DNA of 64,000 nucleotides, taken from Patagioenas fasciata. Lineage: Eukaryota; Chordata; Aves; Columbiformes; Columbidae. Location of the stretch: contig NC_092520.1 in the NCBI RefSeq assembly GCF_037038585.1, positions 149,419,104-149,483,103 of the forward strand, given 5' to 3'. Positions 49,801-62,889 of the stretch are shown piece by piece (the stretch's first letter is position 1; every line of letters starts with the position of its first letter). The notes under the pieces were generated by a model, which was not told the origin of the DNA, did not search any database, and was given only the letters and a program-made list of their open reading frames with translations. Made by a program: the position numbers and the translations under genes.

Positions 49801-52800
49801 TTCAAGAGTATTTCTGCTGTGCTAATATGCTGGTGTCTGCTAACTGTGTAGGCAATCATGTACTAGTCCTTTAGAAGAGCAAGTAGCAGCCGTGGGAAGA
49901 CTGGAATTCTGACAATCCAGAATCAAGACACAAGGCACGAAGAATTGTATCTGCCTGTAGGGTAGGACTGGGATGGTGCAGCACAACCGCATGTAAACAG
50001 CATAGAACTAGGTGACCCTGGAGACGGAGTACCCCTCCTAGCACAGGAAGGAGAGTATCTAGTCTCCATGGCACATTGAGTAAGCTCTGTTTCATCACCA
50101 TGAAAGAAATCCCCTGACTAATGAATCTCTGTCACAATTTGTTTGCTCTGGAGTCACCCTGAGAGCAACTATGTGTAGCTACTCCCTGGATGCAGGGGGC
50201 TGTGTCCCAGCTACAAGCAAGGCTGGCCCTCCTAGCCTAGGAATGCGATAATTGCTCTCACCAATTCATACCTATGCTTAGAGAATAGGAAGGAAGACAG
50301 CTCTTCTTTCTAATCCAGAGTTTTACCTCTCTGCTTCCCATTGTTTGACACTTCTTTGATTAAAATCCTGTTTTTACTAGGTTGTTTTTCCTATGAGAGG
50401 CTTCCTTGTGTCTTCCCAACACCTTTTCTACAGCTTTGGGATGTCTTCATGTGCTACAGACTTTTTATACCAAACAGCAGCTGCCAAAAGTGGAATTTCC
50501 CCCACCACATGGCTTCCAAGGCTAAACTAGAGTCTGGGCAGAATCCATCCATCACAAGAATCAAGACTTCAACAGCTCCTACTGCTAAAGTAACCTCAGA
50601 TGCAGATACTGGCACTGCTGTCGCCTCTTCCCAAGATGGGAAGTATTGTCACATCCCAGCATCTAGGGTCTGGAACCATCACTGATGTAGCTGAAGTGTG
50701 AAAACACAAATAGCACTGCCAGCTTATGCTGAGCCACATGGTGTCAGCTTATGCTACAGCCCTGTTGGCACCAGGGGACTGAGCAAACTTGTTAAGTCTC
50801 AGTTGTTGGAGGAGATTGCCTAGCTGTAAGTACCACAAGGGTCAGAAAGTCCGCATCAGCCAGCTTGTTTCAGGAGCAGAGCCATAATTGTTCCCACAGC
50901 TCCTCACTCTGATTTCTAGTAATTGTTCTTTGCAACTTTCTCGAAATATCTCTGCAGAAATCAGGCTCCTGTAGTACAAGAAAATCTCTTGTGTTTATGT
51001 TTCCAGAACCACGCCTTATCTATGTATATTTTTTTCCAAATAAAGGAAACAAAGGACTCCAGCACATGGTGGGAAGCTCAAAGCTTTATTAAATAGAGAA
51101 CAGTAATGGATTTGTAATTCAGATGCTTTAGCAAGGTAAGACTTCCCACAAGGCACAAACTAGCTCCAATAAGGCACTGCAGAGAGATCCTGTGGTATTC
51201 ATTTAATTAAAGATGAGATGTACATTTGGTTGCAGATACAGGCTATATAGGTTCCTATAGTCATCACTGACTGTAGCACTGCTCTTTTGGCCAGGTATAT
51301 GAGTGTAAGCTAACTTTTGTTTCTCAGTTCTGATGAGCAATTAGTGTATGCAAGGCACCAGGTTAAAAAGTGATGCCTTCTCCATTTTTGTGGTGATTTT
51401 TTCCCAGTGCTGCTGCATCAGAGAGGGAGTATAAAATAATCCAGCTCCTGGGACTAAGACTAACCTAAACTGTCATCATCTTGATAAACTGACTTGACAG
51501 CATGTTGTATATCCTACTGGTTTTAAATCCCAAGAATTGGTCAGTTAAGATGGGAAAAGGTAACAACTTTCATAGCTTTTCCAAATCTTAGGATACCTCA
51601 TTAATTCTACCTGCTCTTCTGCTACCTTAGCAAGGTCAGGAGTTTATGAAGCCTCAAGAAACTGTGAAATCTCTTAACCAAAAAAACAAAGTACAAGTGA
51701 GGGTCAAGTGCTGAGCAGAAAAGTTGCATCCTCTCCCCAGTTGCGTTAGTGCCAAATGATATTTTCCTTCCAGGACAATTACATATGCAAATTCAGCTGT
51801 CCTTGGTGTCAACCAGCTGCTGTGTCCACAAGGAGCCTTGAACACTTTCTACTTTCCATATGTCAAGGCTCTGGTGGAAGCACGTGGATATGTGTGAAAG
51901 GGAAATGAGGAAATTGCCCCAGAATCAATGGTAACTATTCCTGTCTGTCATCTAAGGCATTGGAGTCAGCTCTGCAACTGGTCTTGCACTTTTCCTCTGC
52001 TCTTCAGTCTTTCACAGCAGAAGCAGCTCAGCTCTGAGGGATCAGAGAACAGCAAAATTTAGGCTTGTATATGTTACCAAGCAGCCTATGTCCAGTTTTA
52101 CATTTCTAGTACTACTTGTTGTCCTTGCCACTCCACTTTCAATTGTAGGTGCCATTGATGCAACAGCCCCAGATACCTGCAAGTCTGGTACTAACTGGGT
52201 TTCCATAGCCAAGGCCCCAAACCAAGGGCCTGAAGCATCCTTCTGCAAGACAAGAGAAGCCAAGCAAAGTCAAGCCAAGCCAAGCCATGATGTTTCTCAC
52301 TACATTCGCCTTGTTATAATGTTTTGTGGCAAACCTCAACATGCAGGAGAGTCTGAGCAGTTCAGTACTAGGTACCCAGAATTTACCCCACAGAACAATC
52401 TTGGTAATCTTTGGTGAGTACACAGAATAAAACCACTACTTAAATTTAGTGCCTCAGCCTGATGTCGTAGTAACAAGCTTTTAAGCTTGTCTTTTACGGC
52501 TGGTGCAATTCACTGTCATGCTACTCTGGTATCCTGCACTGAATACAGAGCTGCCTGCAAGGACACAGAACTGCCTTGATACAGGCTGCAAATCTTGCCC
52601 TGCATGTCCATACAGGAGCAAGTCTACAGAAGACAGTGTTGCTAAGGTGCATGAAGAGCTCAGTGGTGAGCCATTTCTGTGTATGCAGCTAATTTGCATG
52701 CTTATGGGTTTTTAAATTATCAAACAGCACTCCTTCATACAGCTTTTTGTCATTCTCCAGTCCTGAGGGACAATTTGAATTTAGACTCTGGAAAATTCCA

Positions 52801-53175
52801 GGGTTTTCTTCCTGTGCTAAGGGGTTAAACATGAGCCACATGAGTGTAAAGCCAGTAAGAAGTCTAAGCCCGATTAAAAACAGATATAATACTCAGTCAT
52901 AACAAAAATCCTTTAACTGAGTCCAATTCTGACACCTATTCAAGAAGTAAAAATAATTTCTTCTAACTGAGGAAGAGACCTAAATTCCGTTTATATCTCA
53001 CAGTCCTGGTAATTATGAAAAGGGTTGCCAGCTCCACTAACAGAAGCCTTAGGTTTTTTTATAGTGTTCATACATATCAGCCCAAAATAGGAGATGAGAA
53101 AAAAGGTGTTTATTCTGCTTGCAGGGCATTCGGGCAGAGTGCTAGTTTTGGATCTCTTTAGGAGGACAACATACT

Positions 53176-53202
53176 CATTGGTGTGAGGCTGACACCAATG
53201 AA
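53176..53202. repeat. Perfect 10-bp inverted repeat with 7-nt loop
   Basis: TCATTGGTGT (53176-53185), loop GAGGCTG, then ACACCAATGA (53193-53202). Terminator function has no meaning in this genome, and no linked element was seen. Confidence 0.85.
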
Positions 53203-56200
53203 GAACTAGAGGGGATACGGAGAATGCTCATCGGCATAATTAAGAGTGAGCTTTTGCCAGATATTTCCATTTTATGTAATTATAAATCTATTATTTGAAC
53301 AAAGAAGAAAGGGCCTTTGTATACTACAAAACAGAAGAGGTATGAAAAGATGTTTCAAAGCTACAGAAGGTTGCTATCAGCATGCATTTGCAGACATGTA
53401 ATTATTCCATTACATATATAACCTTTAAAAGAAGTGATCATATTGAAGATAGTTGAAAATAAGGGATGTTGTCTTGGAAAAAGGCACATGTTGTCTTGGA
53501 AAAGTAGTTTTGTATGAATATACCCTCTTTCTATTAAGAAATTAATCAATAGAAGTTTTGTTTATGGTAATTATTTAATTGAAATTATTTCAGGCACATA
53601 CACAAACTCCCCCTCACAAATGCTTCAGATTTACATAGCAGCCTCCTAGTTGTGATATCTGAAGTATGGTTTTGGCTATGACTTATTAAGCCTTTGCTCA
53701 CTCCCAGTGAGTGTTGCATGTGTCACTAGAGGATCTCCTCCACATGATTAGCTGTGCACATACACTTAGAATATCAGATTGCTCTTTTAGAGTAGCTCTT
53801 TTTCCTGAGTACCACTATTTACCCTGCTAGCAAGTTAGAGCAAATGTTGTTATAACTTGTCTATCACAGTAAGTTATCCACTGTTTCCACCATTGAAAGA
53901 GGAACTAAACAAGACTGATGGTGCATACTGGGCTGTTACATAGTCCAACATACAGCAGTTCCTCCCCTCATGGCCTCTTTGCCTTCTTCCTCTTATGGTC
54001 ACAAAGGGCCAATCCAATTAGCAGACAGCCGCCATGCTCTGTGTGGCTGATGTTCCTCTGGAAGAGAAAAATCCAATTTAAATTGAGTGAATGGGGAGCA
54101 TTGACATGTGATTCAAAGACATTTCAGGAGAGGCAGAACCCCCCAACCTCTCTAGCAGCTGATGACAAACTCTCTTCCTCCCAGGAAGAAACTTCCTGGG
54201 AATTACTTAGCAAGTACAATAATTTCCCTCATTTCTGTTCCTACTGTGCCTTAGGAAAGAAAGTAATAGTAAGGAGAGAAGCTTCTGAGTGAATCACTTC
54301 CACTGAGCAAATAGGAGAGCATGAGAACTATCCTCCATAAACCTAATGAGTATTTCCTCAACTTGTAGTTTTATAAGAGAGACCAACACAGCTACATCAC
54401 AGATACAAGTACTCCTCTGCAGAAAGCTTTCAGCAATGCTAGCTTTTCCCAGGCAAAACACGTTTCCCCAAATCTGAATGTTTTGTTTGGTCCAAGCTGA
54501 GTATTGTTTCCAAATCTCTTCAAGCTGCTGCCTTTTATTAAGGTACTGCACGTGTATGCAATACATTATGTTTACTTCTTTAAGGATCAGACTTCCTTTG
54601 TACAGTAGATACTTGACCTTAAGTTTCCTCCTGTGGACAATTTCTGTCACCTAGACTGATCCTGGTTATAATTACTTTAGTCCACAGATAACTGAGAGTG
54701 AGTGTATCATACTTAGTTCACCTTAAGTAAGTTATTTCACCCCACTGTAGCTGAAACATCAAGAGCCACAGAACTGCACAGAGTAATGCACCATGTAGCA
54801 TGAAAAGTGGGTCCAAAAGCCACCCCCAGACTTTGCTTCTGGCTGTCACAAGGAGATTATCTGGCAGACTGGACCCAGAAGGCAGTGTGGACTCTCCCCC
54901 TCCAGTTGATTCCTGGGGTATGTGTGAATACCAGCTGCTCCTTCCACGCCTTTTTCTGCTCTCACCCATTTCTAGCACGTAGGAAAAAGCTGGCAGTTAG
55001 CCCAACCATTCCTTATGGGCTTAACAAATGGATTAGATTTCCTTCAAGTGTTTCTGGGTAACAAAATGGAGTTGTCAGCAACAATTTTCACTGAATACAG
55101 TGAATCCACAGGTGACATCTTTCTAATCTTCCTCTGTCTTGCTAGTGACATCTGCAGCCTAGATCCTTGAGTAAGGAATTTTCTGCCAAGTAGCATGTCA
55201 CCAACAAGAGAAAAGGGAGTGTCTAGGTCAATGGAAGAGGAGCAGACCCCACTGAGCCTGCACACAAGAGGCCACAGCTCATTTTCACCATCTCCCAGAC
55301 ACATGTCAGACTCTGACCCCAAACCCATGAACTCTACACTACATGCTCAGACTCTCTTTAATACACATCCACACACTTTTGTCCACCGGTCATGTTCTTC
55401 ACACTGGAGATGGTGCAAAACACCCTGAAGTCTTTCTGAAGTCCATGCACTCATCTGCCAGTCATGCTCACACTTTTTCCCAAGAATTTCTTGAAGTTAA
55501 GAGTGAGTAGATACAGGAGAAATGCCTGGCACATATATGGACTAAAGTAAGCTGAGAAACCAACTGTTCAGGAAGATATGGCATTAGTATCTCTATTCCT
55601 AGAAGCAGATGGTGATAAATGAATGGCATATTTGACATATCTGTTATAGTAACCCAGCTAGTTAACCAAAAAAAGATCAGATCACAGCAGCATTGGCTCA
55701 GATTTTCTTCCTCCAGCACAGGAAATTCCGTTTCCTCAGTGCGGTGCCTTGTGCTTATCCTTCCAAGCTGTGCTGTTCTGAAGAACCAACAATAGCTCAA
55801 AGACACACATTTGCGTCAGCATGTCACATTGAATTTTCACTTTCCAAACAGTAGTGTATGCATATGGTATTTTATACTATAGAGGTGAATTTGGCTTAAG
55901 ATATTTTGTAGGATCTCTAAAATCAACATATTCTAGTGAGAAACTGGAAACACTCTGTCAATTGGAATCCTGTCTTCATCCCATTCCCTAGCATTAGAAA
56001 AACAAATTTATAGTAATGCTATACAAAGGATGTATGACTTAAAACAAATCTGTACCAAGAAACAATATGGTGATTAAGCAGGTGCTAAGGAGGTTTTAGA
56101 AGATGACCTCTGATCTTTTGGTCATCGAATTGCTAGAGAAACATGGAAGAAAACATTCACTCCAACACTCAGGAGATGTTCTAGCCAGGCCAATTGCCAG

Positions 56201-59200
56201 ACTATGAAGCCTATGTGATTTTTCATTTTTGGCAACCAAGTCGAGAGAATAGATGCTCCAGTTAAGTTCCTCCCTCTTCACCCCTCCCAGCACAACTTTG
56301 GGGGATGGAGGAGGGAAGAAGGAAGAACAGCTTTAATAAGGCTAAAGAAAGAGCTGTGGAATGCTAGGCACTCAAGTGAACTGAAAGACAGGCTACCATG
56401 CATCCTGGCAAGGTTGGACATCTGTGTTATACTTTTGTTGATCATGCCGACACTGCCAGGTGGTTTCTTCAGTAATTTGTTTTTGTAGACAGTAGTTATG
56501 TGCTGGCATCTAGACGTCCTCTACACACATCTTCATTTTTTTCATACAATTAATTAGATATTTAAGCCTGTGAAGGGTTACAGAGTTAGACAATCTTTGA
56601 TCTGAAATAAATTAAGAAAATCCTAAATCTGGATGATGTAACAGGCACTCTGCACATAGAAACATCATGAACGTCTATCCCTGTAGGCAACAGACCAGAG
56701 AGTCAATGACAAGGACATGGAACAGATATAAAGTGGTTCTGCATAGACTACACTGGCATATGCAAGCCCTTTACAAATATGGCACTGACCTTCCAGATAG
56801 TTAAATGACTAAGAACAGTCACTGCCACTTGAGAGGTTGGTTCTCATGGAGGAGTTAAGGCAGTGATGACTTGCAGAGCAAAGTAAAGCTATAGCCATAA
56901 AACCAAAAGTTGTGGAATGTAGGGAGAGGCACAGTCTAAGAAGTTAGGGAAGGGGAAATAAAACCAAAGGACCCTAAGGGTGTCCCTAAGAGCTTGCTGG
57001 GTCAACACACACGAATTCCAAGTCATCTTCCTATTATAATTTGCTAAATTTTTCCTTCTACTTAGTTGTAGTTTCATCCTCAGCAATCTGCCATGCAAAT
57101 GGACTCCAGACTGCTTCAGTCTCGTTCTCCTCTTTAGGGATTAATACTGGGGCATTTTTTTACTTAATCCAGAAGTCTTTGAGAATTTAGAGAAGATTAC
57201 CAAATCAATCCATTCCTAAAATGCACCCCAGGGACACTTAGATTTGGATTGTTGAGGTTACTGGGAATGTAAAATAAAATGACACTTTCAGTCTTGTTGT
57301 GCTCTGACATTTCAATATCTTGGCTTCTAAGCCCTTTACCCTTTAACACAGGATTTCTCAGTCAGATTTGTGAATCTGGTTTGTGTAGCTGTTTTTCAGA
57401 GATAGTGGAGAGCCATGGGAAACCCATAAAAGCTTTCTTTTAATGCTGAAAAGTTTGAGTCCTATACATTGGCCTTGGGAAGAATCTGCATCAAGTGTTC
57501 TCATCAGATAGTCTTTAAAATGTCCAGTTCCTCTCTGAATCTTGTCAAATTCTTGCCATCAACAGTATCTCATAACAAATGAGCAGGTCATCAGACTTAC
57601 AAGGAGTTAAAGAACTTCAGTTCCAGAAATCACCTTGAATTTATTCTAAATTGTGTATGGTTTCCCTACAACATAAACTCTGCTCCTACTCAGCTCCCTC
57701 CTAAATACCAGTCTGATGACCTATAATAGAGATGAGTAATTAAGACAGATAGGAAGTTTTAGTGAAGGCATTTTGGAGTGAAAAGTGAAGAACCAGGGGA
57801 GAAACAGCTAGCTGCTAAAAAATACTCTTTTGGAAACACTGCCTCTTTCAGGTCTCACTTCAACTCTCAGCTCCAGGTTGACTGGAGTCAGAAATAGATC
57901 TAGCACAGGAGGGAGATGATAGAAGGAGTAAGGCCTGCAGCTAATCTTAGCTACGTTGTGTCACAGCTCTGTCATTTGGTAGGGGTAGCCTTGAGCTATA
58001 CATTTTGAGGGAGATCATGCAACAGGCCTTTCATAAACTTAGCATTGCTAAACATCTCCTGTTTGTGATTCTCCAGTCCTCATAACAGCCAGTAAAACTT
58101 CATTTGAGATGTTCGGCTCTCCTTTGACTCCTTCTGCCTTTAATCTTCCTGTTCTAGGCCATGATTTTCTGTGAGTCCATCTGTTCTCTTGGTAGCTATC
58201 TGAAAAAATGCCAGAGAAGAGACAAGTAGCAAAAGACTCCAGGAAAGCTGAGATATCTAGCACTACAAACAATTACTTCTGGTCAAAGCCTCTAGCATTT
58301 CTTCAAAAGGTGTAGTTTTAGAGAGAAACCAGAAAGGCTACGTGAGTTGGATTCATTATTTTCTGATAGAACATTTCTTGAGAGAGCACCATTTGCCTTT
58401 CAGCATTGTCGGATTTCTAAGAACTGATGTGCGCTTGGGCCACGGGCGAGGCTATTGAATATGCAGGCCAGTAGGGCCCAAGTACCAGGCTACAGAGGTT
58501 AGGCAAGTATGGGCAGCTGGAGAACACACTGGTCTTCATTGTTCTTGCAGTTGAGGCCATGTCAGCTGTCCTACATAACCGGCCAAGGCCAAGGCAGCAG
58601 TCATGATGGGGTGCAAGCATGTTAGAGAGAAGGGAGCTTTGTGTACTTGTAGTGAGAGGAATTTTCACTCTTTCTTGCTTTAGCATTTCTTGTAGCCTAA
58701 AATCATTAATGCAGAAAATCACAGGGCTGCTCTTTATCTATGGGAGCAGGCCACCCTGGATATTTGTTTAATTAAAGCTGACTGATGAAGAGCAGGGAGC
58801 ACCACTGTTTTCCATATGCTATCTGGGTGGGGGGGGTTGCTTTTGCGTGGGGCAGGAGAAGAAGAAAAAGTGGTTAGACTTGTTCACAGTAATACAGCTC
58901 TCAGCACACAGGCATCTCTGTTTCAGGACACCTATCATCAGTGCCAAATTAGTAAGCACTGGTACTTAGGATTGGTAACAACACTAAATGAACATAAAGA
59001 CCCAGACACTTGTCTTAAGGAAAGATAGAGCATTAAGGCAATTTTAGGTAAGTTTGCACTCCCTTTCCGCTGTGATATGCAATCTAGATAGCCACAGAGA
59101 CTTCCAGTTTTTGGAGCTCAACTCTTGTACCCATTTTTAAGAGGAAAGACGCTTGGCTCTTTGGGATCCATAGCTGTAAAGACCAAGGCACCATGAATCA

Positions 59201-60315
59201 GAGAGTCTTTTGCAGCACAGTCTTAACTTTCTAAGAAACCAGAAAGGTAGAGCTAGCTCCTGAGCTGACTAGACAGCTTGTGCTAGCCAGGAGGTTTGGC
59301 ACAAGCCTCTCTAAAGTTCATCACAGAGCAGAAATTGCTGTGGCCAGACAGTTCATTCATAGATACCCCGACTGAGGCTGCAGGCAGCTATCTGGAGGAT
59401 ACCTCTTGTCAGGAGCAATGCCAAAGACAACTGAATAAAATACAGACAGTTGTTTTCTCTAAGAGGAGAGGAGGCTAATGTTTCAATTGACAGCACGCGT
59501 TACTACTGGGCCAAGCATGACTTTCTCTGCATTTAAGATAGGTCTGGACGGTCAGATCCTTGCCTCTGGAGCATGCCTCTCAGCTAGACAGAGCAAGGCA
59601 CTGACAGGCTCAGGCTGTTTCCAGTCCTCCTTTTGCGTCTGTGCTTGCCTTTGTCCTCTGTTGCTTCTTGACACACAACTCACATAGTGCTGGCAAGATT
59701 TACCTGAATAGGCCCTTTGGTATCGTTCCCATCCCTGTTAGCCTCTTTCTGTTTTCTACTACCCAACTCCACTCACCCAGAACACCTTTTCTTCTTGCTG
59801 GCTTTTCCTTTCCAAGCTTTCATTGGGATGTAGCCCAAGAGATAATAATTTGTTTGATTTTAAAGCAATAAACAGTTCAACAGTATCCTGACAGATGGAA
59901 GAAATAATTTGTCTTCCCAATCACCTGCCTAACCTGCTCACAACAGCGTGTGTTTAACTGCAGTCTCTGTGGTGGTTTGCAAGTCTGAGGAAGGCAAGAC
60001 AGAGGACATAGAGGAAGAGACAGAAAGGCAAAAAAGCAAGCCCTGGACCTGCCCTTTCAATGGGTAGACCACTGCCACCTACCTGAAGTATTTAAAAAGA
60101 AAAATAAAATTACAGATCAGCACTCCAAAGTAATGAGTCTGAATCCACTGTCACTGGATCGAAGACACATTGCCTTCCTCCTTGTTTTTCAAAGGCAAAA
60201 CAAACCTTATGCTTTCTGATGTTTAATTCTTCAGAGACTGCACATTCAAGTTTCGTGTAGCCTTTCTGACTTATGAAGTAAGATGTGTTTAAAAAGAAAA
60301 TAAAAAGAAAGCACA

Positions 60316-60337
60316 GAAAACAAAACAAAACAAAACA
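60316..60337. repeat. (AAAAC)n microsatellite
   Basis: Four consecutive AAAAC units at the end of an A-rich stretch starting near 60290. Confidence 0.8.
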
Positions 60338-61697
60338 CCACCGAAAGTCTTACACGTCTGACTTAAGACAGATACTAAATATCTCAAGACTCACTTTAAA
60401 ACTGCAAAGGTTGACACCGCCACAAAGGAATGAAATCCAGATAGCCACTTGCTATTTGCAGCAGCAAAAATAACATCTTATATGAAGACTTACACAGTTA
60501 AGAAGATAGCTGCTTTACTAGGACATTTATTTTAGGCTTAGAAGTGATAGTAAGGCCCTGGGACACTTGCCTTTTACACCCAGATGAGAACTGCTTTGTC
60601 CAGGTAACAATTAATACAGCCTCGTCAAGGTGGGAACAGGTCCACTTCTTCCATATCAAGTCAGACCTTCATCTTCCAGCTCCTGTCTGGGCTATGCATG
60701 CTGTGCTGCAAAGGTGAGGGCATGGGTTTGCAAAATATCAGATCTATGCAGGATCAAGAGATGGAAAGAAAAAGGATAATGAACAGGGATAGTCTACAAG
60801 GTGGAACCCAGTTTCTATGGTGTATGCCTGGATAGCATGAAAGAGGAAGAGAAGCAAGCTGTAAAAGGAGAAATTAAATAGACTCAGAGCTCAAACTTCT
60901 TATTGGACATTTGGGGAACTCAGATTTAATAGGAGTGATAAGGTATCCATCCCCAACCCCAATCAAGGCAAGAGCTTTCAGCACAGTCTTGGAATACCAA
61001 TTTATACCTCATATATTTATCAGGCAGTGCCTGCTCTTCACCACCTGCCTGGTAGCTTCTGCGTAGGAGTCCTGATCCCTGGAAGGGCACTTAAAGATGC
61101 CAAATGGCCTGGAGGCAGATTTCTGCCGGTGGGCATGATCAACATCTGATAGTGGTATGCAAGGTGAACAACTACTCCAGAGATCTTGGAATCTCAGAGG
61201 TTCAAGAGGACTCCAGTTTGGGCAGAAAATACCCAAGGTTAGTGTTAAACACATGAGAAATCATGAGAACAGGAGTCAACAGCTGATTGTGTTGCTGCAG
61301 TGCTCAGAGCATACCGATTCTCTGAAGAGTACCTGTGAGATGCTTTTTCTTAAAACGCCCACAGTAGACTGAGCCTAAAGTCCTGTAACTTCACAACACT
61401 CTTCCTTTCCCTGTTTCCCCTTTACTTTTCCCTGTGTTTCCGTGCTGATAATTAACTAGCAAGGCATTTCATCTATAGACAGGTTTCTGTTTCTCCGTTT
61501 TTTCTGTCCTTGTTCCTTCCTCTTTTTCCCCATATTTTCCCTCCCTGTTGTGTGCTTTCTTCATGTGCAATGAGGAACTGGAGTTGTGCATCTACTGTTT
61601 GAATAAAAGCAGAGAACAGTGTAGTTCATTTAGGGAAGTGTTGAAATGAGAAATGGCTGAAATTTGGGGCATGAGTTTTTTGGAAGATTGCATTTAT

Positions 61698-62115
61698 GAG
61701 CTGGTGAAGGGTCTAGAGAACATGTCTGATGAGGAGTGGCTGAGGGAACTGGGGCTGTTTAACCTGGAGAAAAGGAGGCTGAGGGGAGACCTTGTTGCTG
61801 TCTACAACTACCTGAAATGAGGTTGTAGCATGGAGGGTGTTGATCTCTTCTCCCAGGTAGCAAGTGATAGGACGAGAGGAAATGGCTTCAAGTTGTGCCA
61901 GGGGAGGTTCAGGTTGGATATTAGGAAAACGTTCTTCATGGAAAGGTTAGTCAGGCATTGGAACAGGTTGCTTAGGGAAGTGGTGGAGTCACCATCCCTG
62001 TGTTTAGATGAGGCTTCTTAGGGACATGGTTTAGTGCCAGAGTTAGGTTATGGTTGGACACGATGACCCTGAGGGTCTCTTCCAACTTAAATGATTCTAT
62101 GATTCTGTGATTCTA
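61698..62115 (+). mobile_element. CR1 LINE, 3' fragment
   Basis: Encodes the ORF2 C-terminal blocks ([16 protein letters not shown], then [24 protein letters not shown], then [16 protein letters not shown]). It continues into the 3' UTR with GGTTATGGTTGGACACGATG and ends in ATTCTATGATTCTGTGATTCTAG. It has an in-frame stop and a short deletion after the ESPSL motif, so it is inactive. It is closely similar in organisation to the copies at 1-391 and 615-1025. Confidence 0.92.
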
Positions 62116-62224
62116 GATGTGGTGCTTAGGGACATGGTTTAGAGATGGACTTGACAGTGTTAGGTTTATGGTTGGACTCAATGATCGTAAAGGTCTTTTC
62201 CAACCAAAATGATTCTATGATTTC
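62116..62224 (+). mobile_element. Second, partial CR1 3' UTR in tandem
   Basis: Directly after the first tail the sequence restarts at ATGTGGTGCTTAGGGACATGG, repeats GGTTTATGGTTGGACTCAATGATC and CTTTTCCAACCAAAATGATT, and ends in CTATGATTTC. It is a second CR1 3' UTR of about 110 bp in the same orientation. Confidence 0.85.
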
Positions 62225-62241
62225 AAAATGTATTGTTACTT

Positions 62242-62889
62242 TCATCTGAAAATACACTTCCCCCCTCCCCACCAGGGGTTTCTGTAGAGATGAAATTCAG
62301 TAGGAAATGCGAATATGTAATATTCCTGAAACCAAACATGTTCCTCAGAATGAATTGCCGGCTGTCGCTGAATCAGCTGAGAGCCTGTGCATTTCCACAC
62401 TGCAGCTGATGGTGTATGTGATTCCAGGGCTGCTCTGCAGAGCCGACTGCCTGGGCGCAGATGCTCCTCACCTCTTGTGCTAGCCAGCTCCCAGCATTGC
62501 TGCTCTAGGAGATGGGCAGAACAAAGGATTGGGTGGAAAACCTGATGGCCTCTTTCCGATGGGTACCTGTATGGCACGGCTGCACCAGAGATGTGAGATA
62601 TGGAGGCATCGCCCTCCAGCAGCCTGCCAGGAAATTCCAGTAAAGCCCTGTAATTTGAAGAATCCCAAGATGTATTCACCAGATAGTTTAAATTTGATGA
62701 ATCAGTGTTTTTATGCAAAACCACAATTTTATCAGAAAATTCTTGATGGATTCTAGCTGGAAGCAAAATGACAAGATGTAGGAGCTGGAGTATTTGTGTG
62801 AGCCTGCTTGAACCTAGGCCTAAATGTGATCGCACCACTTGCTTCAGTAAAAAGATAACACAAGTAATGGACACACCAGTCAGGTACAT
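62242..62889 (-). other. Open reading frame of 215 codons, unrecognised
   Basis: Longest ATG-initiated frame outside the CpG island. It starts MYLTGVSITCVIFLL with a hydrophobic N-terminal segment (about residues 5-20) that could mimic a signal anchor. The rest is mixed composition with several Cys, Trp and His residues and no domain I recognise. It begins just beyond the tandem CR1 tails and lies antisense in IQSEC3 intron 1. There is no evidence of splicing, promoter or conservation. It may be an ancient repeat remnant or chance. Confidence 0.15.
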
